Shown: piece after piece, positions 1 to 10,200 of the stretch
Layout: each line of letters begins with the position of its first letter
Numbering within the stretch: the stretch's first letter is position 1
From: Microbotryum silenes-acaulis
Taxonomy: Eukaryota; Basidiomycota; Microbotryomycetes; Microbotryales; Microbotryaceae
Reading direction: 5' to 3'
Assembly (NCBI GenBank): GCA_003665825.1
Contig: QPFY01000003.1
Location: forward strand, 2,046,001 to 2,110,000
DNA: 64,000 nucleotides
The notes under the pieces: generated by a model
Told to the model about the DNA's origin: nothing
Databases searched by the model: none
Seen by the model: the letters and a program-made list of their open reading frames with translations, nothing else
Position numbers and translations under genes: made by a program

Positions 1-1250
1 CCAGATAAGTGTCGATCCCCAATTGGAAACAGTGGACGCTCATTCATCCGTGAGAGCTAGAAACGGTTTCGAGCGAGTCGAGTTGAGCGCAGGCAGAAAT
101 CTGAGACCTGGTAGAGCAAATCAAAGGTCAAACATGAGCAAGAGTGCACACACTTGCAACACGAGGTGTGAAGGAAGGGAAGGATTTCAGGTTGAAAGTA
201 CGCACTGAGCTTTCGGACGTTTTGCTCGCCCAGGAAATGCCCAATCAGTTCGTCGACACCATGCGAGGAGGTGAATGCATGAAGAAGCGAAACGAGAGGA
301 AATCGAACACGGTGCATCGCTGAGCGCAGTCCTTGACCGCATGTCCAGGGTTGCTGAAGCGTGTACGAACGTGCAAGTCGCCGTGGTGGGATAACGATCG
401 CCCGTATCAAGCTGGTCGAGCGAATCGCCGAGGTCGATTGAGAGTGCGAAGGATCGTTACGGTCCGAGGCCAAAGTCGAGCGCCGAGTGGTCCCAAGAAG
501 CCCGAGGCGTTACTTTATATTTCGACGTGCGCAACGTAGGATGGTGATCGAGTAAGATGTGAAGCGATGAGGAGGTGTTCCGTGGCAAATCCCGAGAGTT
601 TTGCCGGAAAGTCGACTGGATGGTGCGATCGACGACGTTGAAAGCCAGCGCGCAAGTCCGATCAACTTCAACAGCAAGGGGGCGAGCTGGAAGGTGGGCT
701 ACTGAGGTGCCATGAGATGAAACGTAGACAGTCTATAAGTTTGGACGGATGACTCGACGAGCTCGATCACGAGCGCGCGCGGTTCAGTTAATTCGCGGCG
801 CGGTCGAGACGGGACGGGGTGATAGTGCTTGAGGCAATGCGGGTCTCCGATCTCGACATCGACGCAATCGTGCTTGAGACTGGTCGTGAGAGGTATCGAG
901 GAAGGGTGATTTGCAACTCGAATGTAGGGCGTGCGAGCGAAGCTCTCCATTCGAGGGAGAGGTCTTTTTCCGGGTCGTCCGTGCGCGCTGACACGGCATA
1001 TCTTTCGTCGCTTGCCTCAGCCAGCTCGGGGTGACACGTCGAGTGCCCGGGCGAGTAAGGTCGAGCCGCATGTACCGGGCAAGTGACGTTCCAACATGGC
1101 GGCAAGGTCTCGCGTCGTCGTCTCGTCGGGCAGTGGGAGGAAAAGACGAGTCACCTCGAGTGGTGCGAGTAGTGCGGTGAGGCCTGTGAGGGGCGAGAGG
1201 CAAAGGAGCGCGCGACAAAAGTCGTCGAGGCCACAACAACTAGTGTCTAG
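1..1250 (-). repeat. Inverted fragment of the degenerate R-unit repeat
   Basis: Read on the minus strand, this stretch matches blocks seen on the plus strand through the rest of the window. The intron-like block ending in CTCCACCAG lies near 95-225. The block containing TTGACCGGACTTGCACGCTG-like sequence lies near 590-680. The block with the GCGGCTCGACCTTACTCG signature lies near 1030-1130. Short open frames are present, but none resembles a known protein and none is conserved between copies. It is the only R-unit piece in reverse orientation, so the kinase region that follows sits at an orientation switch. 1250-1336 holds nothing recognisable. Confidence 0.8.
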
Positions 1251-1336
1251 TGTATTTCTCTCTCCTTATTGAGTCTCCTTCCAGCCTCAACCTCATTTCA
1301 GAAGCACGATTCTCCCGAACCGGTACGAGCTGTGGT

Positions 1337-1929
1337 CAAGGATCCGCATTAAATCTGATCTGATCTGATCTGATCTGACAGGGGTCAGATCAAGTTCAGA
1401 TCAATCAAGCCTCGAGGAAAAAAATCCAAAATAGGCGGTACCTAGATGGGCCATTGTGATTTGAAATGCCAGCTGCGGCGCACCTCAGCTGATCATGAGA
1501 GAGAATGGATCGCGCCATCTGCCATCTGGCATCGCCGCCGCATTGGGTGTCGGCCCCGCGCCACAGAAATACTACAGGGTGTGGTCCTCCTCTGATGGGT
1601 CTTCGTTGCAGTGTCAAGTGCTGAAACACTTTCTTATAGGGATCATGCGACCCAATCCAGTCATAAAAGCGGGAAGCTCCTCCACAAAGCGGCGGCTTAG
1701 CAAGGTGATCACTTTGGAGGATGATGAGGATGAGGATGAGATGAGGATGAGATTGAGGAAGAAGATGGGGATTTCAACATGTAGACATGTAGAAGTCTCT
1801 CTGCGCCAAATTAGGCAATTTCATGTCTCAGATCAAATTGATCTGCTCAGCTCAGATCAAGATCAGATCAATCAAGGGAGAATCAGAAAAATTCAGATCT
1901 GATCTGATCTGATCTAATGCGGACCCTTG
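1337..1929. mobile_element. Non-autonomous element with terminal inverted repeats built on (GATCT)n
   Basis: The left end begins CAAGGATCCGCATTAAATC and runs into repeated GATCT units. The right end, read in reverse complement, begins CAAGGGTCCGCATTAGATC and runs into the same repeat. This gives terminal inverted repeats of about 35 bp on a 593-bp element. The interior has a short open stretch (about 1495-1902) with a Lys/Arg and Glu/Asp-rich segment, but nothing that could be a complete transposase. I found no clear target-site duplication next to the ends. The structure fits a MITE or internally deleted DNA transposon; the superfamily is not determined. Confidence 0.65.
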
Positions 1930-1960
1930 CCAGCTAGATCGAGCGTGCCTGCAGTGAAGG

Positions 1961-1990
1961 CACCTAACCTCACCTAACCTCACCTAACCC
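1961..1990. repeat. Three copies of CACCTAACCT, telomere-like short tandem repeat
   Basis: Three near-perfect copies of a 10-bp unit, CACCTAACCT, sit between the inverted-repeat element and the kinase gene. On the other strand the unit reads AGGTTAGGTG, a degenerate relative of the TTAGGG fungal telomere repeat. It is far from a sequence end and only 30 bp long, so it is at most an interstitial telomere-like tract or a promoter-proximal repeat. Confidence 0.7.
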
Positions 1991-2134
1991 GACTGACGCG
2001 AATTTCATCTTCGCACGCTCAGGCTCTTGCCTCCGCCTCCGCCTCCGCCTCGTCTTTGAACTCGACCTCCGCCTCGTCGGCGTCCTCAGTGGCAACGAAC
2101 CCGGTCGCGGCATCTAGCTTCAGCGCAAGTAGTC

Positions 2135-4537
2135 TTGACGCAGCTTCAACATCCGCCGCCCCCCAGCTGCCTTCGACGTCTAACACGACGACCTTGCTGC
2201 CGTGAGGGACGCGCTCTGCTGCTGGCCAAGACAGCGACCGCAAGAGACCGCAAGCGCGCCCAGGAACGCGACCGCAAACTCGGCGTCGGGCCCTCTACCT
2301 CGATATCGCACTCGTCGAGCCATTCGACCCTGGTACGAGCGCACCGGGAGGCGGCTACGGGAGAGCGAGCAGCAGCCAGAGCCGAAAGGATCTTCAAAGC
2401 CGTCCAGATGGAGCTCAATTACAGTCCGGCCCTCGAGGCCTACTTCTTCAGCCCGCCGACCCCTGAGGAGCTCGCAAACATAATCTGGCCCAAGGAGCAC
2501 GAGATTGGCACCGAAAAAGCGCTGAGCGAGATCATAGCAGGTGTCATCAACAAGGTCAGTCGACGCCTGGGCTACTCGATCGCTTGGCAGGGTGGGTGTG
2601 CGCAGTGTATTCCTTCGAGAGCTGACTCGCCTTCCCAATGTCGTTTCTCGCAGGGACTCTAGACCGGCGACCGGCGACTGGTCGCCTGCAAGAACTCGCC
2701 CCAGTACATCAGCGTTTCCCCTTACCGCAAGGAAACGACCGAGACGACGGCCGACGTCGTGCTCTTGACTCGCGCTGCGGTCGCGCACGACCCAACCCTC
2801 CCGAATGTATGGGCCCTTCCCAGCCACGCCGATCCGCAAGCCAAGAAACCCGACGCCGATGCGGATCCCGACACCAATGTGAACTTCAACGCGAACGAAA
2901 ACGGCAAGAACCAGCATCAGAACGATGAGGCCGAGGCCAAGGACGCCGAGGACGACGGGTACGACGAGGACGACGATGAGAACAAGGCCGAGGCCAAGGT
3001 GGACCTGAACCGGGCCAAACGCTCCTTCACGCACGTGGCCGCCGTCGGCGAGACCAAAGCGGGCAACACCAGAGCCGAGGGCCAGTTGTTCAGACGGTTG
3101 TCAGCACTCCTCGCGACGCCGATTCGAGAATATGCGATCGGGTTCACCCTGCGCGGCGACCGTCTCAAAGTCTACGTTATGACTGCTTGCGGCGTGTTCT
3201 TCACCAACTTCAAGACAGTCACCGAAAACAACGGAGAGTTGTCGACCTTTTTGTACCGTCTGATTAAACACAGTGATCGGCATAACGGCGTTCTCGCCAC
3301 CACGACCTCGCTCGACGACCGCCACGGCCCGTTCACGCTCTGCCCGGACTTCTTTCCGCCGGCCGCCTCAGATTTCAGCTGGGGGGCAACGACGATGTCC
3401 AACGTCAAGATCGAGAAGCTTCTCTTCCGTCGACGCAGAGATTGCGGTCGCGCGACGTCGACATACGAGATCACCGTTAATGAGGGCGCCAACGTCAGGA
3501 CCCGCGCGATGACGATCACCTGGGTCGAGGAGTCGCGCAACTCGGACTTGGCCGAGATCTGCAACTTGATCCAAGAAAAGAGACCTCGAGGGCTTGCTCC
3601 GCTGGTCGGCGTCTTTCGCGCCGAGTACAGGACCCTCCCCATCTTCCTACCCGGCGACGAATTCCTGAAAGATGTCACCCCGCGGGCCAGGGAGGTCGTC
3701 GTTCACGAAGAGTGCTACAACCCACTCGCCACGCTCGAAAACGCCAAGCAGCTCGCACGCGCTCTCGAGGGTGCGATTGAGGGTGAGTGCTCAGCGCAGA
3801 GCGGGACAGCGCGCTGAAGGGTGTGCCTACACTGACGACCCTTTGCCTTGCGTAACAGGGCATCGCCAGCTTTGGAACTACGGCTTCATCCACCGGGACG
3901 TGTCCTATGGCAACGTAATGGTGGACCAAAACGGCAAAGGGATATTGATTGACTACAATCTGGCGGTGAAGAAGGCTCGAACGGCAGAAGAAGAGTGTCG
4001 CCTCAGCCGCTCGGTACGTTCTCGCGTCCGTGCTAGCCCTCGACACGTTCTTGGTCTCACTAATTCCTTCCCACCCTTCCCCTGTACCATGATCAATGAC
4101 AGGGCACGCTACCGTATCTCTCCCAACTCCTGCTCATCCCCGAAACCGAGAGTGTGGTGCACGAGCGCTGGCACGACATCGAGTCCTTTTTCTATGTGGC
4201 GTCCGGCACGGCTTTTCTATGTGGGCCTGCCAACGCGCCCTTTTTCGAGAAGTCGAAAGCCGTGCGAATCTGGAATGCGTGGAATGGCGAGTATCCCGAA
4301 GCCCACAAACGCTGTCTGAGTATGGGATTCGGTTTCAAGAAGCTCCTGAATGCATGCGCGTCCCGTTGGCATAGCGTTGAGGACCTTCTGACGATCCTAA
4401 AGGACAACTGTTCGATTGCCACGACTTGCATTGATATGGACACAACAGAAGCGTTTGAGGCCAAACTTTGTGAGTTCTGGGATACCGATGTGATGTCGTA
4501 CGAGATCATCCAGACACGCCTGAGAGGCCTTTGCTGA
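2135..4537 (+). CDS. FunK1-type fungal protein kinase, four or more exons, 5' end unresolved
   Basis: The inferred exons are 2135-2554, 2663-3782, 3859-4013 and 4103-4537 (stop TGA). Frames join cleanly at GT-AG introns of 108, 76 and 89 nt, giving about 709 residues. The segment GFTLRGDRLKVY matches the N-terminal region typical of FunK1 kinases. The catalytic loop HRDVSYGNVM lies at about residues 525-534. ILIDYNLAV, at about 542, stands where classical kinases have DFG. GTLPYLSQ and WHDIESFFYV further on are also family hallmarks. An Asp/Glu/Asn-rich stretch (encoded about 2850-3010) precedes the kinase core. FunK1 kinases are a fungal-specific family expanded in mushrooms; their substrates are largely unknown. 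The frame opens at a TTG at 2135 and its first ATG is at 2409. A Ser/Ala-rich open stretch at about 2028-2200 in another frame, ending at a GTGAGG donor, may be an upstream exon. The gene appears intact from 2409 onward. Confidence 0.85.
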
Positions 4538-4961
4538 AGCAGCCTGATGGCGAGAATGAGAACGTGTTAAATATCTCTCTGAAGAATGAAATGCCAAACT
4601 GTGCCCGTGCTCTGCGCTGTGAGTAACCTTAGTGCATGGGTTATAAACTTGAAGTGAGTAGTCGTCTTGACGAATGAAGAGTTGACTCTGTGCGTAGAAG
4701 CTGTATGATTGTGCAGTTGTTTCGTTTTCAAAAGACAAACTCATCAGGTGCTTGCGCTTCCAAGGCCTTCGACAAGAAGCAATTCGCTATTAGCAACCTG
4801 AATTCTATAGGTCAGAAAATTGACGAGAATAAAACATTGATCTCGGACTTGGAAGAAAATTCTCAGAAGTTGGCCCATGACTGATAAGTGGAGGTCAGAA
4901 GCTTGCTATGGTCCTCGCCGAACCGACAGAAGCTGTCGCCCGTTCGGCTCTGGGTGCCGAA
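4538..4961. other. Kinase 3' flank, no supported gene
   Basis: This is the presumed 3' flank of the kinase gene. A 59-codon open frame from an ATG at 4705 to 4884 is relatively AT-rich and Lys/Asn-rich. It has no recognisable domain and I do not call it a gene. The stretch ends abruptly at 4962, where the conserved left flank of satellite array 1 begins. Confidence 0.5.
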
Positions 4962-6419
4962 GTATATAGGTATCATAGGTGGGGTAGAGCCCAATTCCGG
5001 GATACATTTTGGAATAGAACCCCAAATTCCCAGTGAAAATGAAAATTGACAGTGCAGGGGAAATTGCTCGTGCACTGCTGAAATCCACTTTTTCGACGCT
5101 GAAGGGCGGCACGGGTCAAAAACCGCCAAATCGAGGTGCACGGTCAATTGCTCGTGCACTGCTGAAATCCACTTTTTCGACTCTGAAGGGCGGCACGGGT
5201 CAAAAACCGCCAAATCGAGGTGCACGGTCAATTGCTCGTGCACTGCTGAAATCCACTTTTTCGACTCTGAAGGGCGGCACGGGTCAAAAACCGCCAAATC
5301 GAGGTGCACGGTCAATTGCTCGTGCACTGCTGAAATCCACTTTTTCGACTCTGAAGGGCGGCACGGGTCAAAACCGTCAAATCGAGGTGCACGGTCAATT
5401 GCTCGTGCACTGCTGAAATCCACTTTTTCGACGCTGAAGGGCGGCACGGGTCAAAAACCGCCAAATCGAGGTGCACGGTCAATTGCTCGTGCACCGCTGA
5501 AATCCACTTTTTCGACGCTGAAGGGCGGCACGGGTCAAAAACCGCCAAATCGAGGTGCACGGTCAATTGCTCGTGCACTGCTGAAATCCACTTTTTCGAC
5601 TCTGAAGGGCGGCACGGGTCAAAAACCGCCAAATCGAGGTGCACGGTCAATTGCTCGTGCACTGCTGAAATCCACTTTTTCGACTCTGAAGGGCGGCACG
5701 GGTCAAAAACCGCCAAATCGAGGTGCACGGTCAATTGCTCGTGCACTGCTGAAATCCACTTTTTCGACTCTGAAGGGCGGCACGGGTCAAAAACCGTCAA
5801 ATCGAGGTGCACGGTCAATTGCTCGTGCACTGCTGAAATCCACTTTTTCGACTCTGAAGGGCGGCACGGGTCAAAACCGTCAAATCGAGGTGCACGGTCA
5901 ATTGCTCGTGCACTGCTGAAATCCACTTTTTCGACTCTGAAGGGCGGCACGGGTCAAAAACCGCCAAATCGAGGTGCACGGTCAATTGCTCGTGCACCGC
6001 TGAAATCCACTTTTTCGACGCTGAAGGGCGGCACAAGTCAAAAACCGTCAAATCGAGGTGCACGGTCAATTGCTCGTGCACTGCTGAAATCCACTTTTTC
6101 GACGCTGAAGGGCGGCACGGGTCAAAAACCGCCAAATCGAGGTGCACGGTCAATTGCTCGTGCACCGCTGAAATCCACTTTTTCGACGCTGAAGGGCGGC
6201 ACAAGTCAAAAACCGTCAAATCGAGGTGCACGGTCAATTGCTCGTGCACTGCTGAAATCCACTTTTTCGACGCTGAAGGGCGGCACGGGTCAAAAACCGC
6301 CAAATCGAGGTGCACGGTCAATTGCTCGTGCACTGCTGAAATCCACTTTTTCGACGTTGAAGGGCGCGGCACAAGTCAAAAACCGTCAAATCGAGGTGCA
6401 CGGTCAATTGCTCGTGCAC
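4962..6419 (+). repeat. Satellite array 1: 84-bp unit carrying a 24-bp palindrome, 17 copies
   Basis: A conserved left flank (4962-5051) starts GTATATAGGTATCATAGG. From 5052 to 6419 a unit of 84 bp repeats, with a few 83-bp variants. Each unit holds a 24-bp imperfect palindrome that begins GTGCACGGTCAATTG and ends CTCGTGCAC, then a 60-bp spacer containing CCACTTTTTCGAC and AAGGGCGGCAC. I count 17 palindromes. The unit is a multiple of three and lacks stops in one frame on each strand, so long open frames here are artefacts of the repeat. Confidence 0.95.
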
Positions 6420-7212
6420 TGCTGAAATCCACTATATATATGGGCAATTTCCAAATACCACATGGCACAGACTCCCGAGAGACGCTTGCAAAGAAGCTCG
6501 CGTGAGCATCCTGTGGCATTTGAGAGTGGGGTGGTGGGGGGCAGCCGCACTCGTAGCCTTCGGCCACCGGCGCTCGCGATCTCCCATTTCGGGCTTTGGT
6601 GTATCGCTGGAGCTGAGGCACGGCAGACTTGAGGACTTGTAGACGTAAATAAGTTTATCGTAACTCTGTCCCGATCCCAACTGGTGTGTACATGCTTAAT
6701 TTGTGCTATTATGCATTGTGCTTTGAGTGTACTCAATTACACTAGTCATTGTGGCCTTGACGACTTTGGGGCGCGCGCGCGGTCCACTGCTTCTGGTCCT
6801 CGGGCCAGAACAAATGTACGGACATGTCCGTCCAATTGATTTTAGATACAGCTGGATCAGATAATACTGATGCTGTCGAACAATTGTATGAGTAGACTCA
6901 CTATCTGCAAGGAGAACATGATAGCATCTTATAATGATTGGAATTTTCATGTCCGTACCGCAACCCCATGTCCGTCCACTTGTCGGTCGCGGTTGCGGAC
7001 ACGGCGGTCTGCGGTACGGACATGGCTGGGAGATGTTCGCACACTGTCATCCGACCCACGCCGCTTCGCCCGCTCCGACATGGTCTGTGACGAGAGACAA
7101 GTGGCTGTATGAATTAAATCTTGTTTATACATCATTACATCAAAGAATTTCTAGAGATCAGCCTCGAGTGGTGATTTTGCAAGTCAAAGGCCATGTATAG
7201 TACTAGAAAGCC
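6420..7212 (+). repeat. Right flank of satellite cassette 1
   Basis: This is non-tandem sequence following array 1. It is near-identical to the right flank of array 3 (43617-44412), so array and flanks behave as one cassette. Recognisable parts are ACTATATATATGGGCAAT at the array edge, a GC-rich stretch around 6530-6620, and an AT-rich part at 6650-7200 with the hairpin annotated separately. No coding potential was recognised. Confidence 0.8.
6948..7024. repeat. Inverted repeat with perfect 15-bp arms (CATGTCCGTACCGCA)
   Basis: The left arm CATGTCCGTACCGCA is at 6948-6962 and its exact reverse complement at 7010-7024, giving a 47-nt loop. A related perfect palindrome, ACGGACATGTCCGT, lies just upstream at 6818-6831. 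Both features recur in the array 3 cassette. The structure could be a hairpin or a small inverted-repeat element nested in the cassette. Confidence 0.85.
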
Positions 7213-10200
7213 ATGAACGTCGGACGATCGAGTGTTTTCGCCGACAGTGCTAACGCGGCCAAGTTTCTCTGGGCACCATCACCCTATCCCTTCACTATTT
7301 CAAAGGAAGACCTTTTAACCGACCAAGAGTCGTCAGATCGACCTCACAGAGCACTGCAATGTCCGCAAACGAAGTGCCGACCGCGTCATATTTTCACCGA
7401 CGATCTCTTGTACGAAACCTACGCTCACGCTGTGTTCACGCCGCCAGATATCACCTGAGAACTCAACTCACCTCTTGATGCATTTCACAGAATTGCGATC
7501 TGCAAGAGACAAAGACCTGCTTACGGGACACGCCCGGCGTGGCCCCAGTGAGTCTCCGAGTCGTCTACCATCGCGCGATGATCTTGCCCGTAATCGGATC
7601 AAATACCTGCTCCCGAATACGATGTCTTCACTTCAAATCTTCCGACACAGCTCGTCTAAATTCCAAGAACAGCATTTTAGTATAGGAATGTCAATAGTAC
7701 AGGCCGAATACAGTGACCTGGACGAATTGACTTTGTCGCCGCGGACGCTGCCGATTGCTCACACGGCCCGTGTCGACAAGCGCTGATACGCACTAACCTC
7801 GAAAAACACTTGCTCTCTCTAGTCCTGAAGCTCTCTCGCATCCTTGTTTGATCTTCGAATCTTGAAGTGCAACAGGTTGAATGGACTCGAGCAAATCGGA
7901 GGCCGATCTCACGGCCGAGTGCGCCGAGCTTCGGAATCTCGCGCGGTGAGCTGATAGGCTCGACTTGACGTTCGCGCGCGCCAACGCCCCTTTCCCTCTC
8001 CCCACTCACTCGCACCACTCGCACGGTGCGACGTCGCACGACACAACTACCAACGACGCCAACATCATCATCTTTGGCACGATACGACTTACACCTCCAC
8101 CTGAGAGGGCGTGATTACTTCCAGCAGCGTGCTAGCTTACGTCGATGCATCGCTCGAGCGTCCTCGGTCGGACACGTGCCCGGTCAGCGCACCGCCTCGA
8201 TCACCCCAATCGCCCACAAGCTACTCGACCCATGAGTGTGGTGAGCTCTTCCTTCAGATAGTCCTCGGCTCTCGTCCCATTCGCTCACCTCATGTTTGTC
8301 TTTGCTGCTCATCACACTAGTTCAGATCGCGTGTGGCCGACTCGCTGGCATCCGAGCCTCGCACCGAACCGCTCTGTGACTTGTACGACCATACTCTGCG
8401 ATCACAGTGCAGAACCCACATCAGCACCATTGAAAAGATGATACTTTTCCGCGGTCTCGAATTGGTGCACACATCACTCGATCCTCGTTGCTCCACACCG
8501 AACACCACTGTCGACCTGTGCCGATCTCCTCCGCCACCCCCACATGGTGCACCCGCGTCGTCAACGTCAACCAATCGCACGAATGCATTCCCTCACATCT
8601 CTTTCTTGATCGAGTCGGAGAGTCTCATCGACGCGGCTAGCTCGGGGTTTGTTGAAACATCTGTTGCGCGACTCGACTGATTTCGTCAATGTCGAGATCG
8701 GACACCTTCATCGGCTCAAGCACTTTCTCGACCGCGCCGCGAATCACTCAACCTCCCGCGCCCGTCATCCAGCTCTTCGAGTCATCCGGTTAAAGCCACT
8801 ACGTCTCAACTCGTCGCTCTAAACATCTCCCGAACTCGTTCGGCAGTCACAAAGCGAACCAACGTCCGAAAGGTCAGTGAGTGCCTTTAACCTGAAGGCT
8901 TTCCCTTCCTCCACCTCGTGTGTTGCAAGTCTGTGCCCTCTTGCTTATGTTTGACTTTTCTTTCGCTCCACCAGGTCATGGATTTTAGCCGGCGCTTAAC
9001 TCGACTCTTTAAACTCCGACTCGTTCGAAACCGTTTCTAGCTCTCATGGATGGACCTCGATCTCCTCTCGCTCGACCCTGACCTCAAAACTCAACTCGGT
9101 GCGATTCGACGATGGTGCAAGCTCTTATCTTTGCCGCTGCTGCCTCCGCCACCCACGACTCGATATTCGCCTATCTCTCGCACCACTCGACTCGACTCGT
9201 CTTTTCTTTCACTGCACGAAGACACGACGACGCAATGCTTTGCCGTCATGGTGAGACGTCACTTGCTCGGTACGTGCGGCTCGACCTTACTCGACCCGGC
9301 ACTTGATGTGTCACCTGGAACCGGCTAAGGCAAGCGGAACCCATTCAGCAACTGCAACACCCTCACCATCCCCAATTGGAACGACTCGATAACGAGCTCG
9401 AAGGTAGCTACAGTTGCGTCCGGGCTATGTCGATTGCTCACTCGAGCCATCGCGACCGGAACTGCTCGACCTCGGACGACTCGCTCAGACCGCCGACAGT
9501 GAGCTGTTTCGATCTTAGCTCTCACTTGTGACTTGCCCTCCTTGCTGATAAGACGAAGATATGCTGTGTCACCGCGTACTGCAGATCGTTGGTCACGGAA
9601 GACCTGGAATGGGAGCGCTTCCTCGAATGAAACTTCGCACCGACTCGCTCACACGCTCGCACGGCCCACATCCGAGCTCGTGCATCACCATCCATCCCCC
9701 GGTTTCTCTTGCGACAAGCTCCCAGCACACAGACTAGTGTCGGCCTTCTTGCCACTGGAGATCCGCCAGGAACGCTTGCTCGCCCAGCAGCTTTGGACCC
9801 GCTGCGAGCGAATTGCTCAATCGCCCGCCCTCGTCATCCAGCTTGTCAAGGCATCCCAGACCGTCTACGTTTCATCCCATGGCACCTCAACAACCCACCT
9901 TCCCGCTCGTCTCCTTGCCGTTCAAGTTGACCGGACTTGCACGCTGACTTCCTACCTCGTCGATCGCACCGACCAATCGAGTGTCCGGCAAAGCTCTCGA
10001 GGCTCGCGACACAACAACCACTCGCTCCATCACCTCTTCCTCGAACACCGTACTACGTTGCGCACGATTATTCATGCAGCCAGGACTCGGGCTTCTTCGG
10101 ACCACTCGGCGCTCGAATCCGGGGTCGGACGGTGACGATCCTTTGCACTCTCAATCGACCTCGGCGAATCGCTCGACCAGCTGGATACGTGCGATCACCA

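Noticed and set aside
2180..3034. 284-codon minus frame opposite the kinase gene
   Set aside because: It is antisense to exons that join into a recognisable FunK1 kinase; the Val/Leu-rich reading is the complement of an acidic stretch.
4705..4884. 59-codon open frame after the kinase gene
   Set aside because: Too short, no conserved features and no splice or promoter evidence.
5052..6419. CRISPR-like array
   Set aside because: Repeats and spacers are both conserved as one satellite unit; spacers are not unique, and the context is eukaryotic.
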